The notes under the pieces are model-generated. The model saw only the letters and a program-made list of their open reading frames with translations, had not been told where the DNA came from and did not search any database. Positions 24,481 through 31,625 of a DNA stretch of 31,683 nt are shown one piece after another. Location of the stretch: contig ONPY01000014.1 of the NCBI GenBank assembly GCA_900319835.1, forward strand, positions 1 to 31,683, given 5' to 3'. How positions within the stretch are numbered: the first letter of the stretch is position 1; the number at the start of each line of letters is the position of its first letter. Position numbers and translations under genes: made by a program. Origin of the DNA: an uncultured Eubacteriales bacterium (lineage in GTDB: Bacteria > Bacillota_A > Clostridia > Oscillospirales > Oscillospiraceae).

Positions 24481-24509
24481 ATTATAGTATAAATCCAGCG
24501 GAATATCAA
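24481..24509 (-). promoter_or_regulatory. Promoter of the hyp-mbh operon
   Basis: On the minus strand TTGATA (24509-24504), a 17-base spacer and a perfect TATAAT (24486-24481) lie 41 bases before the hypF start. It is the only strong promoter that I could find for the 13.5-kb minus-strand block, which runs to the terminator at 10916-10950. No clear operator is seen. Confidence 0.8.
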
Positions 24510-24617
24510 CCTTAAAAAACGACGGAAAGTGCCGCCGAAACAGCTCTTTTTTCCGCCGCTTTTGTACGATATTGCAATCTGACAATTTATTGGAAACGCC
24601 TCTTTTTTCCCGCCCGT

Positions 24618-25061
24618 TCACAGCAGCCTTCTCAGCCAGAAAAACAGTCCGCAGGCCGCGCCGGCACTGACGCCGAAAACGATGACGGGTCCGGCGATGA
24701 CGAACATTTTAGCCGCCGTGCCGGTGATCTTTCCCTCGGTCTTAAACTCCAGTGCCGGGGAGGCCATGGCGTTGGCAAAGCCCGTGATGGGCACCAGCGT
24801 CCCCGCCCCGGCGAACTTGGCAAGCCGGTCGTAGACCCCCAGGCCCGTCAGCACCACGCCGAACAAAATCAGCGTCACCGAGCAGGCAGCGCCCGCCGTC
24901 TCGCTGTCCAGGCCGAGCGCGGTGTAGGCCGCGGTCAGGCCCTGGCCCAGCGTGCAGATCGCCCCGCCGACCACAAAGGCGCGCAGCATGTTTTGCCCCA
25001 TGTGGGAGCGGGGCATGTGCTGTGACGCGTAGCGGCTGTATTCCTCGTTGGACATGTTCAT
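24618..25061 (-). CDS. spoVAC: Stage V sporulation protein AC
   Basis: A 147-residue SpoVAC, part of the spore inner-membrane channel that moves Ca-dipicolinate during spore formation and germination. Signature stretches are clear: GVYDRLAKFAGAGTLVPITGFANAM and KMFVIAGPVIVFGVSAGA, with about four hydrophobic segments. The length fits SpoVAC rather than the shorter SpoVAEB. I chose the ATG at 25061, six bases after GGAGGG. A sigmaG-like promoter lies 28 bases upstream. SpoVAD and SpoVAE genes, which usually follow, are not present here; the next gene in this direction is hypF. Confidence 0.93.
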   Translation of the reverse strand: MNMSNEEYSRYASQHMPRSHMGQNMLRAFVVGGAICTLGQGLTAAYTALGLDSETAGAACSVTLILFGVVLTGLGVYDRLAKFAGAGTLVPITGFANAMASPALEFKTEGKITGTAAKMFVIAGPVIVFGVSAGAACGLFFWLRRLL

Positions 25062-25088
25062 GGCGTTCCCTCCACTGTTGTTTTCTCT

Positions 25089-25117
25089 TAGTATGGGTTT
25101 CAGCGGGCCCGCTATAC
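25089..25117 (-). promoter_or_regulatory. SigmaG-like forespore promoter of spoVAC
   Basis: On the minus strand GTATA (25117-25113) and CATACTA (25095-25089) are 17 bases apart. Both boxes fit the Bacillus sigmaG pattern GHATR-N18-CATNMTA, with a spacer one base shorter. SpoVA genes are controlled by sigmaG in Bacillus, which supports the call. Confidence 0.6.
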
Positions 25118-25153
25118 GCAAAAGAAAAAAACCGCAGACAGTAAAAATATTCC

Positions 25154-25182
25154 TTGACTTTGGTCTTTCCCTGAATTATAAT
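25154..25182 (+). promoter_or_regulatory. Promoter of the tRNA-Ser gene
   Basis: TTGACT (25154-25159) and a perfect TATAAT (25177-25182) are 17 bases apart, 43 bases upstream of the tRNA. It is divergent from the spoVAC promoter. Confidence 0.8.
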
Positions 25183-25224
25183 AAGCAAGCTGACAAGTTG
25201 ATAGATGCTTCTTGAGCAACACAC

Positions 25225-25316
25225 GGAGATGTCGCGTAGTTGGTCGAGCGCGCACGATTGGAAATCGTGTAGGGGTCAAAAGCTCCTCGAGAGTTCGAAT
25301 CTCTCCATCTCCGCCA
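25225..25316 (+). tRNA. tRNA-Ser (anticodon GGA)
   Basis: A 92-base class II tRNA. Acceptor stem GGAGATG pairs with CATCTCC, discriminator G, and CCA encoded at 25314-25316. The anticodon arm CACGA-TTGGAAA-TCGTG gives GGA, reading UCC/UCU serine codons. A long variable arm (TAGGGGTCAAAAGCTCCTC) and a TTCGAAT T-loop in a GAGAG/CTCTC stem fit tRNA-Ser. It has its own promoter and terminator. Confidence 0.97.
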
Positions 25317-25354
25317 AACAAAAACCCAGCCTAAAGGCTGGGTTTTTTGTTTGG
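25314..25354 (+). terminator. Terminator after tRNA-Ser
   Basis: AAAACCCAGCC (25321-25331) pairs with GGCTGGGTTTT (25336-25346) around TAAA, with further A/T-rich pairing out to CCAAAC/GTTTGG, and a T-run on the plus strand. The outer arm begins within the CCA of the tRNA. Confidence 0.88.
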
Positions 25355-25485
25355 CTGTGGAGAGATTCGAATGTGTAATCGAACGCCCCGGTGGGGCGTT
25401 CATCGACCAGTGCAAACACTGGTCGATTCCTATATTTGCGCCGTCCCCCGCAAGGCGCAAATGCAAGCGAATCTCTCCATCGTGT
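25355..25485. repeat. Hairpin cassette flanked by copies of the tRNA-Ser 3' end
   Basis: Three perfect hairpins follow one another: GAACGCCCC/GGGGCGTTC (25381-25401), ATCGACCAGTG-CAAA-CACTGGTCGAT (25402-25427), and ATTTGCGCC/GGCGCAAAT (25434-25462). They are bounded by TGGAGAGATTCGAA (25358-25371, inverted copy of tRNA positions 25294-25307) and CGAATCTCTCCATC (25468-25481, direct copy of tRNA 25296-25309). It may be an attachment-site scar, a repeat family member, or an RNA element. No coding frame is evident. Confidence 0.6.
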
Positions 25486-25750
25486 CAGCCGCGGGCGCCT
25501 TTCGTGGAAAGATGAGTCAAAAGAAGAGCGCATGCAGCATTCACGTTTTTTAAGATCTTTCGACTCCGCTTCGCTTCGCTCAAGATGACACGACTTTAGG
25601 TTTTTGCTTTCATAACGGATTGTACCCGCAGGGCATATACCACGCCAGTGACATCGGTCACTTAAGTGAGCGTCCAAATCCTTGATTTGGCTAACGCGAA
25701 CTTACACCTCAGGCGGGCTCCCAATGACGAAAAAAGGGCTTTATCTTCAG
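25486..25750. repeat. Non-coding stretch with short hairpins and a GCTTCGCTTCGCT repeat-like segment
   Basis: The segment AAGATCTTTCGACTCCGCTT (25551-25570) followed by CGCTTCGCTCAAGATGAC resembles the dispersed 'AGATCnTTCGACT...GCTCAnGATGAC' repeats found between genes in many bacteria. Downstream are perfect small stems AGTGAC/GTCACT (25647-25662) and CCAAATC/GATTTGG (25674-25690). I see no gene in it. Confidence 0.45.
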
Positions 25751-25754
25751 TCCG

Positions 25755-25783
25755 AAGCGCCTGCCGGCGGCAGGCGCTTTTCA
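25755..25783 (+). terminator. Hairpin terminator upstream of the macro-like gene
   Basis: AAGCGCCTGCC (25755-25765) pairs perfectly with GGCAGGCGCTT (25769-25779), loop GGC, followed by TTTTC. It would insulate the downstream operon from read-through. Confidence 0.7.
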
Positions 25784-25809
25784 TTTCTCTCCGCTGCCTC
25801 CTTTCCCCC

Positions 25810-25838
25810 TTGCCCTCGGTGGGCGGCTATGGTAAAGT
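25810..25838 (+). promoter_or_regulatory. Possible promoter of the macro-like operon
   Basis: TTGCCC (25810-25815) and TAAAGT (25833-25838) are 17 bases apart, 41 bases before the start codon. Both boxes are imperfect, but it is the best candidate after the terminator at 25755-25783. Confidence 0.4.
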
Positions 25839-25879
25839 GAAAGCAGAATTTCGGCGGCTGCGCCATTTCGGAGGTTCCC

Positions 25880-26587
25880 ATGTCCTACCGCATCGCACAG
25901 AAAGATATTCTTTCCGTTTCCGCGGACGCCGCGGTGGTGGCCGTGGAGATGACCATGCGCCCTGCCGGCGGCCCGGTCTTTGACCGGCTGGCCGAGGCCG
26001 GGGGCGAAGCGCTGCTTGCCGCCGTGCGCCGGGTGAAGTTTCTGCCCATCGGCAGCGCCTGCGCCATCGACGCCTGCAATCTCCCCTACCCGAATCTGAT
26101 CCTGACAGCGGCTCCCCGCTGGCTCACCGGCAAGGCCAACGAGCTGCTGGCCCTGCGCCGCTGCTACGAAAGCGTGCTGGATACCGCCGAGGGGCTGGGC
26201 TGCCGGACGCTGGTCACGCCCTTCCTCTCCTCCCAGTACTACCGCTTCCCTCAGGAGGAAGCCGTGCGCATCGCGCTGGAGGAAGCGGGCCGCCGCAGTC
26301 TGGAGGCCGTCTTTGTTCCCGGCACCGAGGGGCTGGAAGCGCTCAGCCGTCAGGAATACCACAGGCCCGAGATCGTCTCCTATGTGGGCTACTACCGGGA
26401 CGCCGCTATTTTCGCCCTCTCCAACGGGTTGTTTGCCCGGGTGGATCTGCGGCCGGAGCTGCAAAGCGTGGATGTGATCCCCTACTTTGAGGCCTGCTAC
26501 CGCGAGGGCAACAATCCCCTGCAGACGCCGCTGCCGGAGGAGGAGATCGCGCGCCTGCGCCGCATCTACGAAGAGACCGACTGGTGA
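25880..26587 (+). CDS. Macro-domain-like protein
   Basis: A 235-residue soluble protein. Residues 10-140 follow the macro-domain (ADP-ribose-binding) plan by eye: a DAAVVAVEM strand, a GGPVFDRLAEAGGEALLAAV helix, the PIGSACAIDACNLPYPNLIL region and PFLSSQYYRFPQEEAVRIAL near the end. The usual ligand residues are changed: the VNAAN loop, the GGGVA loop and the STGxYGFP loop are each altered, so ADP-ribose binding is uncertain. The last 90 residues have no family that I recognise. GGAGGTT is three bases before the ATG. It begins a three-gene operon. Confidence 0.65.
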   Translation: MSYRIAQKDILSVSADAAVVAVEMTMRPAGGPVFDRLAEAGGEALLAAVRRVKFLPIGSACAIDACNLPYPNLILTAAPRWLTGKANELLALRRCYESVLDTAEGLGCRTLVTPFLSSQYYRFPQEEAVRIALEEAGRRSLEAVFVPGTEGLEALSRQEYHRPEIVSYVGYYRDAAIFALSNGLFARVDLRPELQSVDVIPYFEACYREGNNPLQTPLPEEEIARLRRIYEETDW

Positions 26588-26614
26588 TGCACCGCTTGAC
26601 AGAAAGGGTTTGCC

Positions 26615-27955
26615 ATGAAAATCAAGACAAAAGCGCTCTCCTATGACGAGCTCATCACGCTGCCCGCCCCGGCGCACAAAAAACCGCAGAAGCCGAATCT
26701 GTTTTTCCGCACCCTGGTGCGGCTTGCAGCGATTCCCGACCTGCGTGACGCGCAGTTTTCCTTTACCAAACAGCGCATGGAGGGCTTTGAGGACGAGCCC
26801 TGCCTGATCGTCATGAACCACTCCAGCTTTATCGATCTGGAGATCGTCTCGCGGGTGTTCTATCCGAGGCCCTACTGCATCGTCTGCACCTCCGACGGCT
26901 TTGTCGGCAAAGAGGGACTGATGCGGCACATCGGCTGCATCCCCACCAACAAATTTGTTACCGACGCCTCCCTGATCGCGGACATGCGCCACGCGCTGAA
27001 GGAAGAACACTGCAGCGTGCTGCTCTACCCCGAGGCCAGCTACAGCTTTGACGGCACGGCCACCCCCCTGCCGCGCAAGCTCGGCGTGATGCTCAAGCGG
27101 CTGGACGTGCCGGTGGTGGGCATCCGCACCGAGGGCGCTTTCTCCCGCGACCCGCTCTACAACTGTCTGCAAAAGCAGCCCGTCAAGGTCTCGGCCACAG
27201 TGCGCGGCCTTCTGACAAGAGAGGAGATCCGGGAAAAGCCCGTGCCGGAGCTCGACCGGATTCTCGATGATCTGTTCTCCTTTGACAACTTTGCCTGGCA
27301 GGCGGAAAAGGGCGTCAGGATCGACGCGCCCTTCCGGGCCGACGGGCTGCACCGCATTCTCTACAAGTGCCCCCGCTGCCTTTGCGAGGGGCAGACCGAG
27401 GGCAAGGGGACTTCTCTGACCTGCCATGCCTGCGGCGCCGTCTGGACCATGGATGAGCTGGGGCGGCTGCATGCCGAAAATGGCGAGACGCGTTTTCCCC
27501 ACATCCCCGACTGGTATGCCTGGGAGCGCAGCCAGGTGCGCGAGGAGCTGAAGGCGGGGCGCTATCTGCTCGATTGCGACGTGGAGATCGGCATCCTGCG
27601 GGACTTCAAGTTTATCTACATGGTCGGCTCCGGCCATCTCCGGCACGACGAGACCGGCTTTACCCTCACCGGCTGCGGCGGGAAGCTCTCCTTCCACCGG
27701 CCCGCCAGGCAGAGCTACAGCCTCTTTGCCGACTACTACTGGTACGAGCTGGGGGACATCATCTGTATCGGAGACACCCAGGTCCAGTATTACTGTTTTC
27801 CCAAGGGCGCGGTGCCCGTGGCGAAGGCGCGCCTTGCCACCGAGGAGCTCTACAAGCTCTGCCGCCGCGGCGGGCACAAAAACGCGGTGCCGTCGTCTTC
27901 TGCTCCTGACCGGGTGCAGGTCCGGCCAGATTTACCCGTGAAGGAGACCGTATGA
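26615..27955 (+). CDS. 1-Acylglycerol-3-phosphate acyltransferase-like protein with zinc ribbon
   Basis: A 446-residue protein. Residues 50-240 form a PlsC-type acyltransferase with the catalytic HX4D motif (H69-SSFI-D74) and a Pro-Glu-Ala-Ser motif near residue 141 in place of the usual EGTRS. The expected role is acyl transfer to a lysophospholipid or similar acceptor. Around residues 251-274 two CxxC pairs (CPRC, CHAC) form a zinc ribbon, followed by a 160-residue C-terminal part of unknown kind. This domain order is unusual for PlsC enzymes. AAAGGG precedes the ATG; it overlaps the FUSC-type gene by four bases. Confidence 0.82.
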   Translation: MKIKTKALSYDELITLPAPAHKKPQKPNLFFRTLVRLAAIPDLRDAQFSFTKQRMEGFEDEPCLIVMNHSSFIDLEIVSRVFYPRPYCIVCTSDGFVGKEGLMRHIGCIPTNKFVTDASLIADMRHALKEEHCSVLLYPEASYSFDGTATPLPRKLGVMLKRLDVPVVGIRTEGAFSRDPLYNCLQKQPVKVSATVRGLLTREEIREKPVPELDRILDDLFSFDNFAWQAEKGVRIDAPFRADGLHRILYKCPRCLCEGQTEGKGTSLTCHACGAVWTMDELGRLHAENGETRFPHIPDWYAWERSQVREELKAGRYLLDCDVEIGILRDFKFIYMVGSGHLRHDETGFTLTGCGGKLSFHRPARQSYSLFADYYWYELGDIICIGDTQVQYYCFPKGAVPVAKARLATEELYKLCRRGGHKNAVPSSSAPDRVQVRPDLPVKETV

Positions 27956-29274
27956 GTTTCAAGCGTCAAGCAGACCGGGGTGAGCCCTTCCGCTTTCCCC
28001 GGCTGGGGCAGCGGATCGTCAAGACCTCCGTCGCGGTGTTTCTGTGCCTGCTGTTTTACTACCTGAGAGGCTACAGTGGGCGGGATATGCCCACGGAGGC
28101 TGCGATCACCGCCATCATCTGTATGCAGCCCTATGTGCGGGGCACCCGGGACTACGCTCTCAGCCGCTTTGCGGGCACCCTGCTGGGCGCTGGCTGTGGG
28201 CTGCTGTTTCTATTTTTGCTGCTGCTTTTCCCCGTGCTTGGGCAGAACCTGCTGGTGCTCTACGCGCTGATGGCGCTCGGCATGATGCTCTGCCTCTACG
28301 GCGGGGTGCTGCTGCGGCGGCCTGACATCTCCGGGCTTGCCGCCATCGTGTTCATCTGCGTGGTCATCGCCTTTCCGGAGATCAACCAGCCCCTGCTGCA
28401 GGCGCTCAAGCGTATTACCGGCGTGATGGTAGGCACCGCCTCGGCCATTGCGGTCAATGTCTTTCGCCTGCCCCGGGTCAAGCGCCGGGATCAGGTGTTC
28501 TTTGTGCGTACGCGGGATCTGTCTGCCGACCGCTTTTCCAACATTCCCGCCGCGGCCCTCTTCCGGCTCAACTACCTCTATGCCGACGGGGCAAAGATCT
28601 GTCTCATGTCCGAGCACGCGCCGGCCTTTTTTGCCATGCAGCTGCGCGACGCCCAGCTCTCCGTGCCCATGATTGTCATGGACGGAGCTGCTCTCTATGA
28701 CGCGAAGGAAAACCGATACCTCTGCGCCAAAACGCTGGCTAAAACCCAGGCCGAGGCCCTGCGCAGCCTGCTGGACCAGATGGGGCTGAGCTACTTCATC
28801 TACACCGTACACCACGGCCGCACCTGCATCTTCCACCAGGGTCCGCTGCGGGACGAGGAGAAGGTTATTCTGGACCGGATGCGCGCCTCCCCTTACCGCA
28901 GCTATCTGGAGGGTGAGATCCTGGACGAAGCGGAGATCGTTTACTTCAAGGTCATCGACAGCGAGGCGCGGATTGCCGCTCTGGAACGGCACCTTGGCTA
29001 CACCCTGCTGGACATGCACCTGCGGCTGGTCAGCCGCCCCCAGTCCGCGCCGGGCATCGGCGGGCTCTACGTCTACTCCGGCAGCGCCACCATGGAGAGC
29101 GCGAAAAACGCCCTGATGGAACGGCTGTGGGAAAAGGAGCCGGGCCTGCGCCCCGTGGAGATTTTCTCCGCCACGCCCTACCGCACGGAGGCGGACGCCA
29201 TGCACCTGCTCCATCGGCTCGGGAACGCCTACGAGCCGCTGTGGATTCTCGCGGGGCGGGACAAAGTGAAATAA
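27952..29274 (+). CDS. FUSC-type membrane protein fused to a degenerate HAD domain
   Basis: A 440-residue protein. Residues 20-175 hold about six hydrophobic segments with the FUSC/aromatic-acid-exporter pattern (MPTEAAITAIICMQPYVRGT, then a repeat-like GVMVGTASAIAVNVFRLP). Residues 180-440 resemble Cof-type HAD phosphatases (ADGAKICLMSEHAPAF, PMIVMDGAALYD), but the nucleophile motif DxDGT is replaced by RTRDLS at 186-191 and no GDxxND motif is seen near the end. It is therefore probably a non-catalytic, perhaps sensing, domain on a transporter-like membrane part. AAGGAG is five bases before the ATG, which overlaps the preceding stop. Confidence 0.75.
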   Translation: MSFKRQADRGEPFRFPRLGQRIVKTSVAVFLCLLFYYLRGYSGRDMPTEAAITAIICMQPYVRGTRDYALSRFAGTLLGAGCGLLFLFLLLLFPVLGQNLLVLYALMALGMMLCLYGGVLLRRPDISGLAAIVFICVVIAFPEINQPLLQALKRITGVMVGTASAIAVNVFRLPRVKRRDQVFFVRTRDLSADRFSNIPAAALFRLNYLYADGAKICLMSEHAPAFFAMQLRDAQLSVPMIVMDGAALYDAKENRYLCAKTLAKTQAEALRSLLDQMGLSYFIYTVHHGRTCIFHQGPLRDEEKVILDRMRASPYRSYLEGEILDEAEIVYFKVIDSEARIAALERHLGYTLLDMHLRLVSRPQSAPGIGGLYVYSGSATMESAKNALMERLWEKEPGLRPVEIFSATPYRTEADAMHLLHRLGNAYEPLWILAGRDKVK

Positions 29275-29278
29275 GACC

Positions 29279-29318
29279 GCAAAAGCGCCCGGAACCACAT
29301 GGTTCCGGGCGCTTTTGC
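29279..29318. terminator. Perfect bidirectional terminator
   Basis: GCAAAAGCGCCCGGAACC (29279-29296) and its exact complement (29301-29318) form an 18-bp stem around ACAT, ending in TTTT on either strand. It separates the FUSC operon from the converging minus-strand genes. Confidence 0.85.
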
Positions 29319-29325
29319 GCGGCGC

Positions 29326-29571
29326 TCAGTCTCCCTTTTTCAGGGGCAGCCACCAGGTATAGCCGAAGGCCAGGCACTGACACAGTCCCTCCAGAACGCC
29401 GAGTCCGTGTTCGGCGGCGGTCTTCCGGCCGATGACAAAATACTCCGTCAGATGCATAACCGCGAGCGCCAGCAGGGGTACGGGCTTTTTCTTCGCCGCA
29501 AGATACGCGAAGGCCCCGTACAGCAGCACGCAGACCGGCTTGCCGAATTGCTTGCTCAGTCGATAGAACAT
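29326..29571 (-). CDS. Small membrane protein, unknown function
   Basis: An 81-residue protein with two or three hydrophobic segments (CVLLYGAFAYLAA, VPLLALAVMHLTEYFVIG and a weaker third) and no recognised domain. The ATG at 29571 shares a base with the stop of the DUF1624-type gene (TGATG) and has AGGGGGGA five bases upstream; a TTG one codon earlier is less likely. It is the last gene of the unit and probably works with its neighbour. Function unknown. Confidence 0.7.
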   Translation of the reverse strand: MFYRLSKQFGKPVCVLLYGAFAYLAAKKKPVPLLALAVMHLTEYFVIGRKTAAEHGLGVLEGLCQCLAFGYTWWLPLKKGD

Positions 29572-30383
29572 CAAGCTTCCCCCCTAAAGATAATCATGCA
29601 CAGCCCCATCAACAGCGGCTGGTGCAGCAGATAGACCCAGACGGTGTGCCGCCCCACGGTGGAGAGCAGCGGGATCCTGACCCGGGCGAGCTTCCGCCAG
29701 GCGGGCAGCGGCTCCAGAAGCCGAAACAGGTAAAAGCCCGTGAAGAACAGAAACAGCCACGGCAGCAGCGGGAAATAATCGCTGGAGCGAAAGCCGGGAT
29801 ACGGGAAGCCCAGCGGCGTCAGCACCCGGCAGGTGTAAAGTGCGCGGGGCAGCTTCCAGGAAAGCAGACCCCCCAGGCCCAGCACGCCGCTGTCCACCCG
29901 GTAGAACAGGACAAAGAGCAGAAAGCTCAGCCCAAGCCCGCACAGGGGCGGCAGGCGGTCCAGGTGCTTTTCCAGCGGGACCGTCAGCAAGATGGCGCAG
30001 CCCATGAAGTTCAGGATGCCAAACCAGATGGCCTCCTGCGGCACGGCGAGGAGCGTCATGGCGGTGATGAGAAAGCCGAAAAGGTTCAGCGTCAGGCCGC
30101 GCTTGATATTGCGGCGGCGGCCCCAGCGGAAGGCGAAGCCCGCGATCAGGATAAACGACCAGCAGATATACTGCTGCCAGATGTGTACGCCCGGTTTCAG
30201 GTGCCAGCCGGGCTGGCGGCCGAAGACCACGTTCACGTCATACAGGAAGTGCATCCCCAGCATGTTCAGCAGAGCCAGGCCCCGCAGCGCGTCGACGAAG
30301 TGCCAGCGGTTCTCCTCCGTTTTCCCGCGCCTCCCCCCATGTTCAGTCGGTGTAGTTGGTGTCAAAGTTGATGATGATGGCAT
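29571..30383 (-). CDS. DUF1624 / heparan-alpha-glucosaminide N-acetyltransferase-like membrane protein
   Basis: A membrane protein of about 270 residues with roughly seven or eight helices. The start RWHFVDALRGLALLNMLGMHFLYDV is the hallmark of the HGSNAT/DUF1624 family, related to membrane acyltransferases that modify sugars or cell-surface polymers. The end helix HTVWVYLLHQPLLMGL fits as well. The start is uncertain: the in-frame ATG at 30383 overlaps the CDF gene by 41 bases, no good ribosome site lies before it, and no other start codon occurs before residue 22. The substrate is unknown. Confidence 0.72.
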   Translation of the reverse strand: MPSSSTLTPTTPTEHGGRRGKTEENRWHFVDALRGLALLNMLGMHFLYDVNVVFGRQPGWHLKPGVHIWQQYICWSFILIAGFAFRWGRRRNIKRGLTLNLFGFLITAMTLLAVPQEAIWFGILNFMGCAILLTVPLEKHLDRLPPLCGLGLSFLLFVLFYRVDSGVLGLGGLLSWKLPRALYTCRVLTPLGFPYPGFRSSDYFPLLPWLFLFFTGFYLFRLLEPLPAWRKLARVRIPLLSTVGRHTVWVYLLHQPLLMGLCMIIFRGEA

Positions 30384-31446
30384 AGCCGGCAAACTTGGGG
30401 GCCAGTTCCTGCTGCAGTGCCTGGATCAGACCCGCCCGGTCGCGGACGGTGAAGTCCGTCAGCACATCGAAGTTCAGGCACTTCTTCTCGTCGTCAAAGA
30501 ACAATCCGTGGATGCCCAGCACGCCCGGGTGCTGTTTGCACACGGCTTCGATGGCCTCCCGCTCGGCCTTGCGGCTCTGGTCCACGGCGTAAAAGCCCAC
30601 GGTGAGGAAGACGTGGAACTTCTCCAGCACTGCCGTCTGGATGGCCTTGGTGATCCCGTGCAGGCTCTTTCCGTCCAGATCGTCCGGGACCTCCACGTGG
30701 ATCGAGCCGATGGCCTGGTCGGGGCCGTAGTTGTGCAGGATCAGGTCGTAGGCGCCCAGGACCCCGGGCACGGCGGTGACGGTCTCGCGGATCTCCTTTG
30801 TGATCTCGCTGTCGGGCCGTGCGCCCATGATGTCGCTGACGGAGTCCATCAGCATCTCCAGACCCGCCTTGAGGATGAACACCGAAATCACCGCGCCGAT
30901 GATGCCGTCCAGGTTCAGGTGAAACAGCAGGTTGATGAGCGCGCCGACCAGGGTGGAAGCGGAGATAATGGCGTCAAAGCTGGCGTCGGAGCCGGAGGCC
31001 ACCAGCGCCTCGGAGTTGTACTTTTCGCCCTGGGCCTTGACATGGCGGCCCAGCAGAAGCTTGACCACCACGGCCACCGCCACGATGATGAGCGTCACCG
31101 CCCCGTAGTCCGGCGTCTCCGGGTGGATGATCTTTTTGACGGACTCGATCAGAGACGTGGCGCCCGCGGCCAGCACAATGGCCGCGATGAGCACGGCGCT
31201 GAAATACTCGATGCGCCCGTAGCCGAAGGGGTGCTTTTCATCCGGGCGGCGCTTGGCCAGCTTCACGCCCAGGATGGTGATGACGGAGCTGAGTGCGTCG
31301 GTGAGGTTGTTCACCGCATCCAGCACAATGGCGATGGAGTGGGACAGCAGGCCCACCAGCGCCTTGAAGCCCGCCAGAAAGATGTTGGCGACAATGCCGA
31401 TCACGCTGGTGCGTGTGATCTGTTTTTCGCGGATGTTGTTCTCCAT
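30343..31446 (-). CDS. CDF-family cation exporter, probably Mn2+-type
   Basis: A 367-residue cation diffusion facilitator that exports a divalent metal in exchange for protons. The membrane metal site reads N46-x3-D50 in helix 2 and D154-x3-D158 in helix 5; the absence of the His seen in zinc types points to manganese (or a broader range). Six helices fill residues 10-200, and the C-terminal part holds what look like two copies of the cytoplasmic dimerisation fold (about 215-290 and 330-367). The ATG at 31446 has GGAGG seven bases upstream, and a TTGCAA-16-TATACT promoter lies at 31476-31503. Confidence 0.87.
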   Translation of the reverse strand: MENNIREKQITRTSVIGIVANIFLAGFKALVGLLSHSIAIVLDAVNNLTDALSSVITILGVKLAKRRPDEKHPFGYGRIEYFSAVLIAAIVLAAGATSLIESVKKIIHPETPDYGAVTLIIVAVAVVVKLLLGRHVKAQGEKYNSEALVASGSDASFDAIISASTLVGALINLLFHLNLDGIIGAVISVFILKAGLEMLMDSVSDIMGARPDSEITKEIRETVTAVPGVLGAYDLILHNYGPDQAIGSIHVEVPDDLDGKSLHGITKAIQTAVLEKFHVFLTVGFYAVDQSRKAEREAIEAVCKQHPGVLGIHGLFFDDEKKCLNFDVLTDFTVRDRAGLIQALQQELAPKFAGYAIIINFDTNYTD

Positions 31447-31475
31447 AAAACCGCCTCCGTAAGATATTGTCAGAA

Positions 31476-31503
31476 AGTATACCACAGTTTTTCCTGCTTG
31501 CAA
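31476..31503 (-). promoter_or_regulatory. Promoter of the CDF exporter gene
   Basis: On the minus strand TTGCAA (31503-31498) and TATACT (31481-31476) are 16 bases apart, 30 bases before the start codon. It lies back to back with the trkA-like promoter. Confidence 0.65.
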
Positions 31504-31561
31504 AGTGGCAGGTGCCGCAGACGAGCACCTCTCTGCACATCGGTGCGGCTGCGGGAAATTC

Positions 31562-31590
31562 TTGCATGGCGCGTAGGAATATGTTAAAAT
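31562..31590 (+). promoter_or_regulatory. Promoter of the trkA-like gene
   Basis: TTGCAT (31562-31567) and TAAAAT (31585-31590) are 17 bases apart, 36 bases ahead of the start codon. Confidence 0.65.
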
Positions 31591-31625
31591 ATCAGTTGAA
31601 CGATTTTTCGACCCAGGAGGCTGCC

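Noticed and set aside
25381..25462. Possible CRISPR-like array of hairpins
   Set aside because: The three hairpins differ in sequence and there are no equal-length spacers or cas genes.
25781..27877. A 698-codon open frame on the minus strand
   Set aside because: It is antisense to the macro-like and acyltransferase genes, which have clear motifs and ribosome sites; the predicted protein has no domain.
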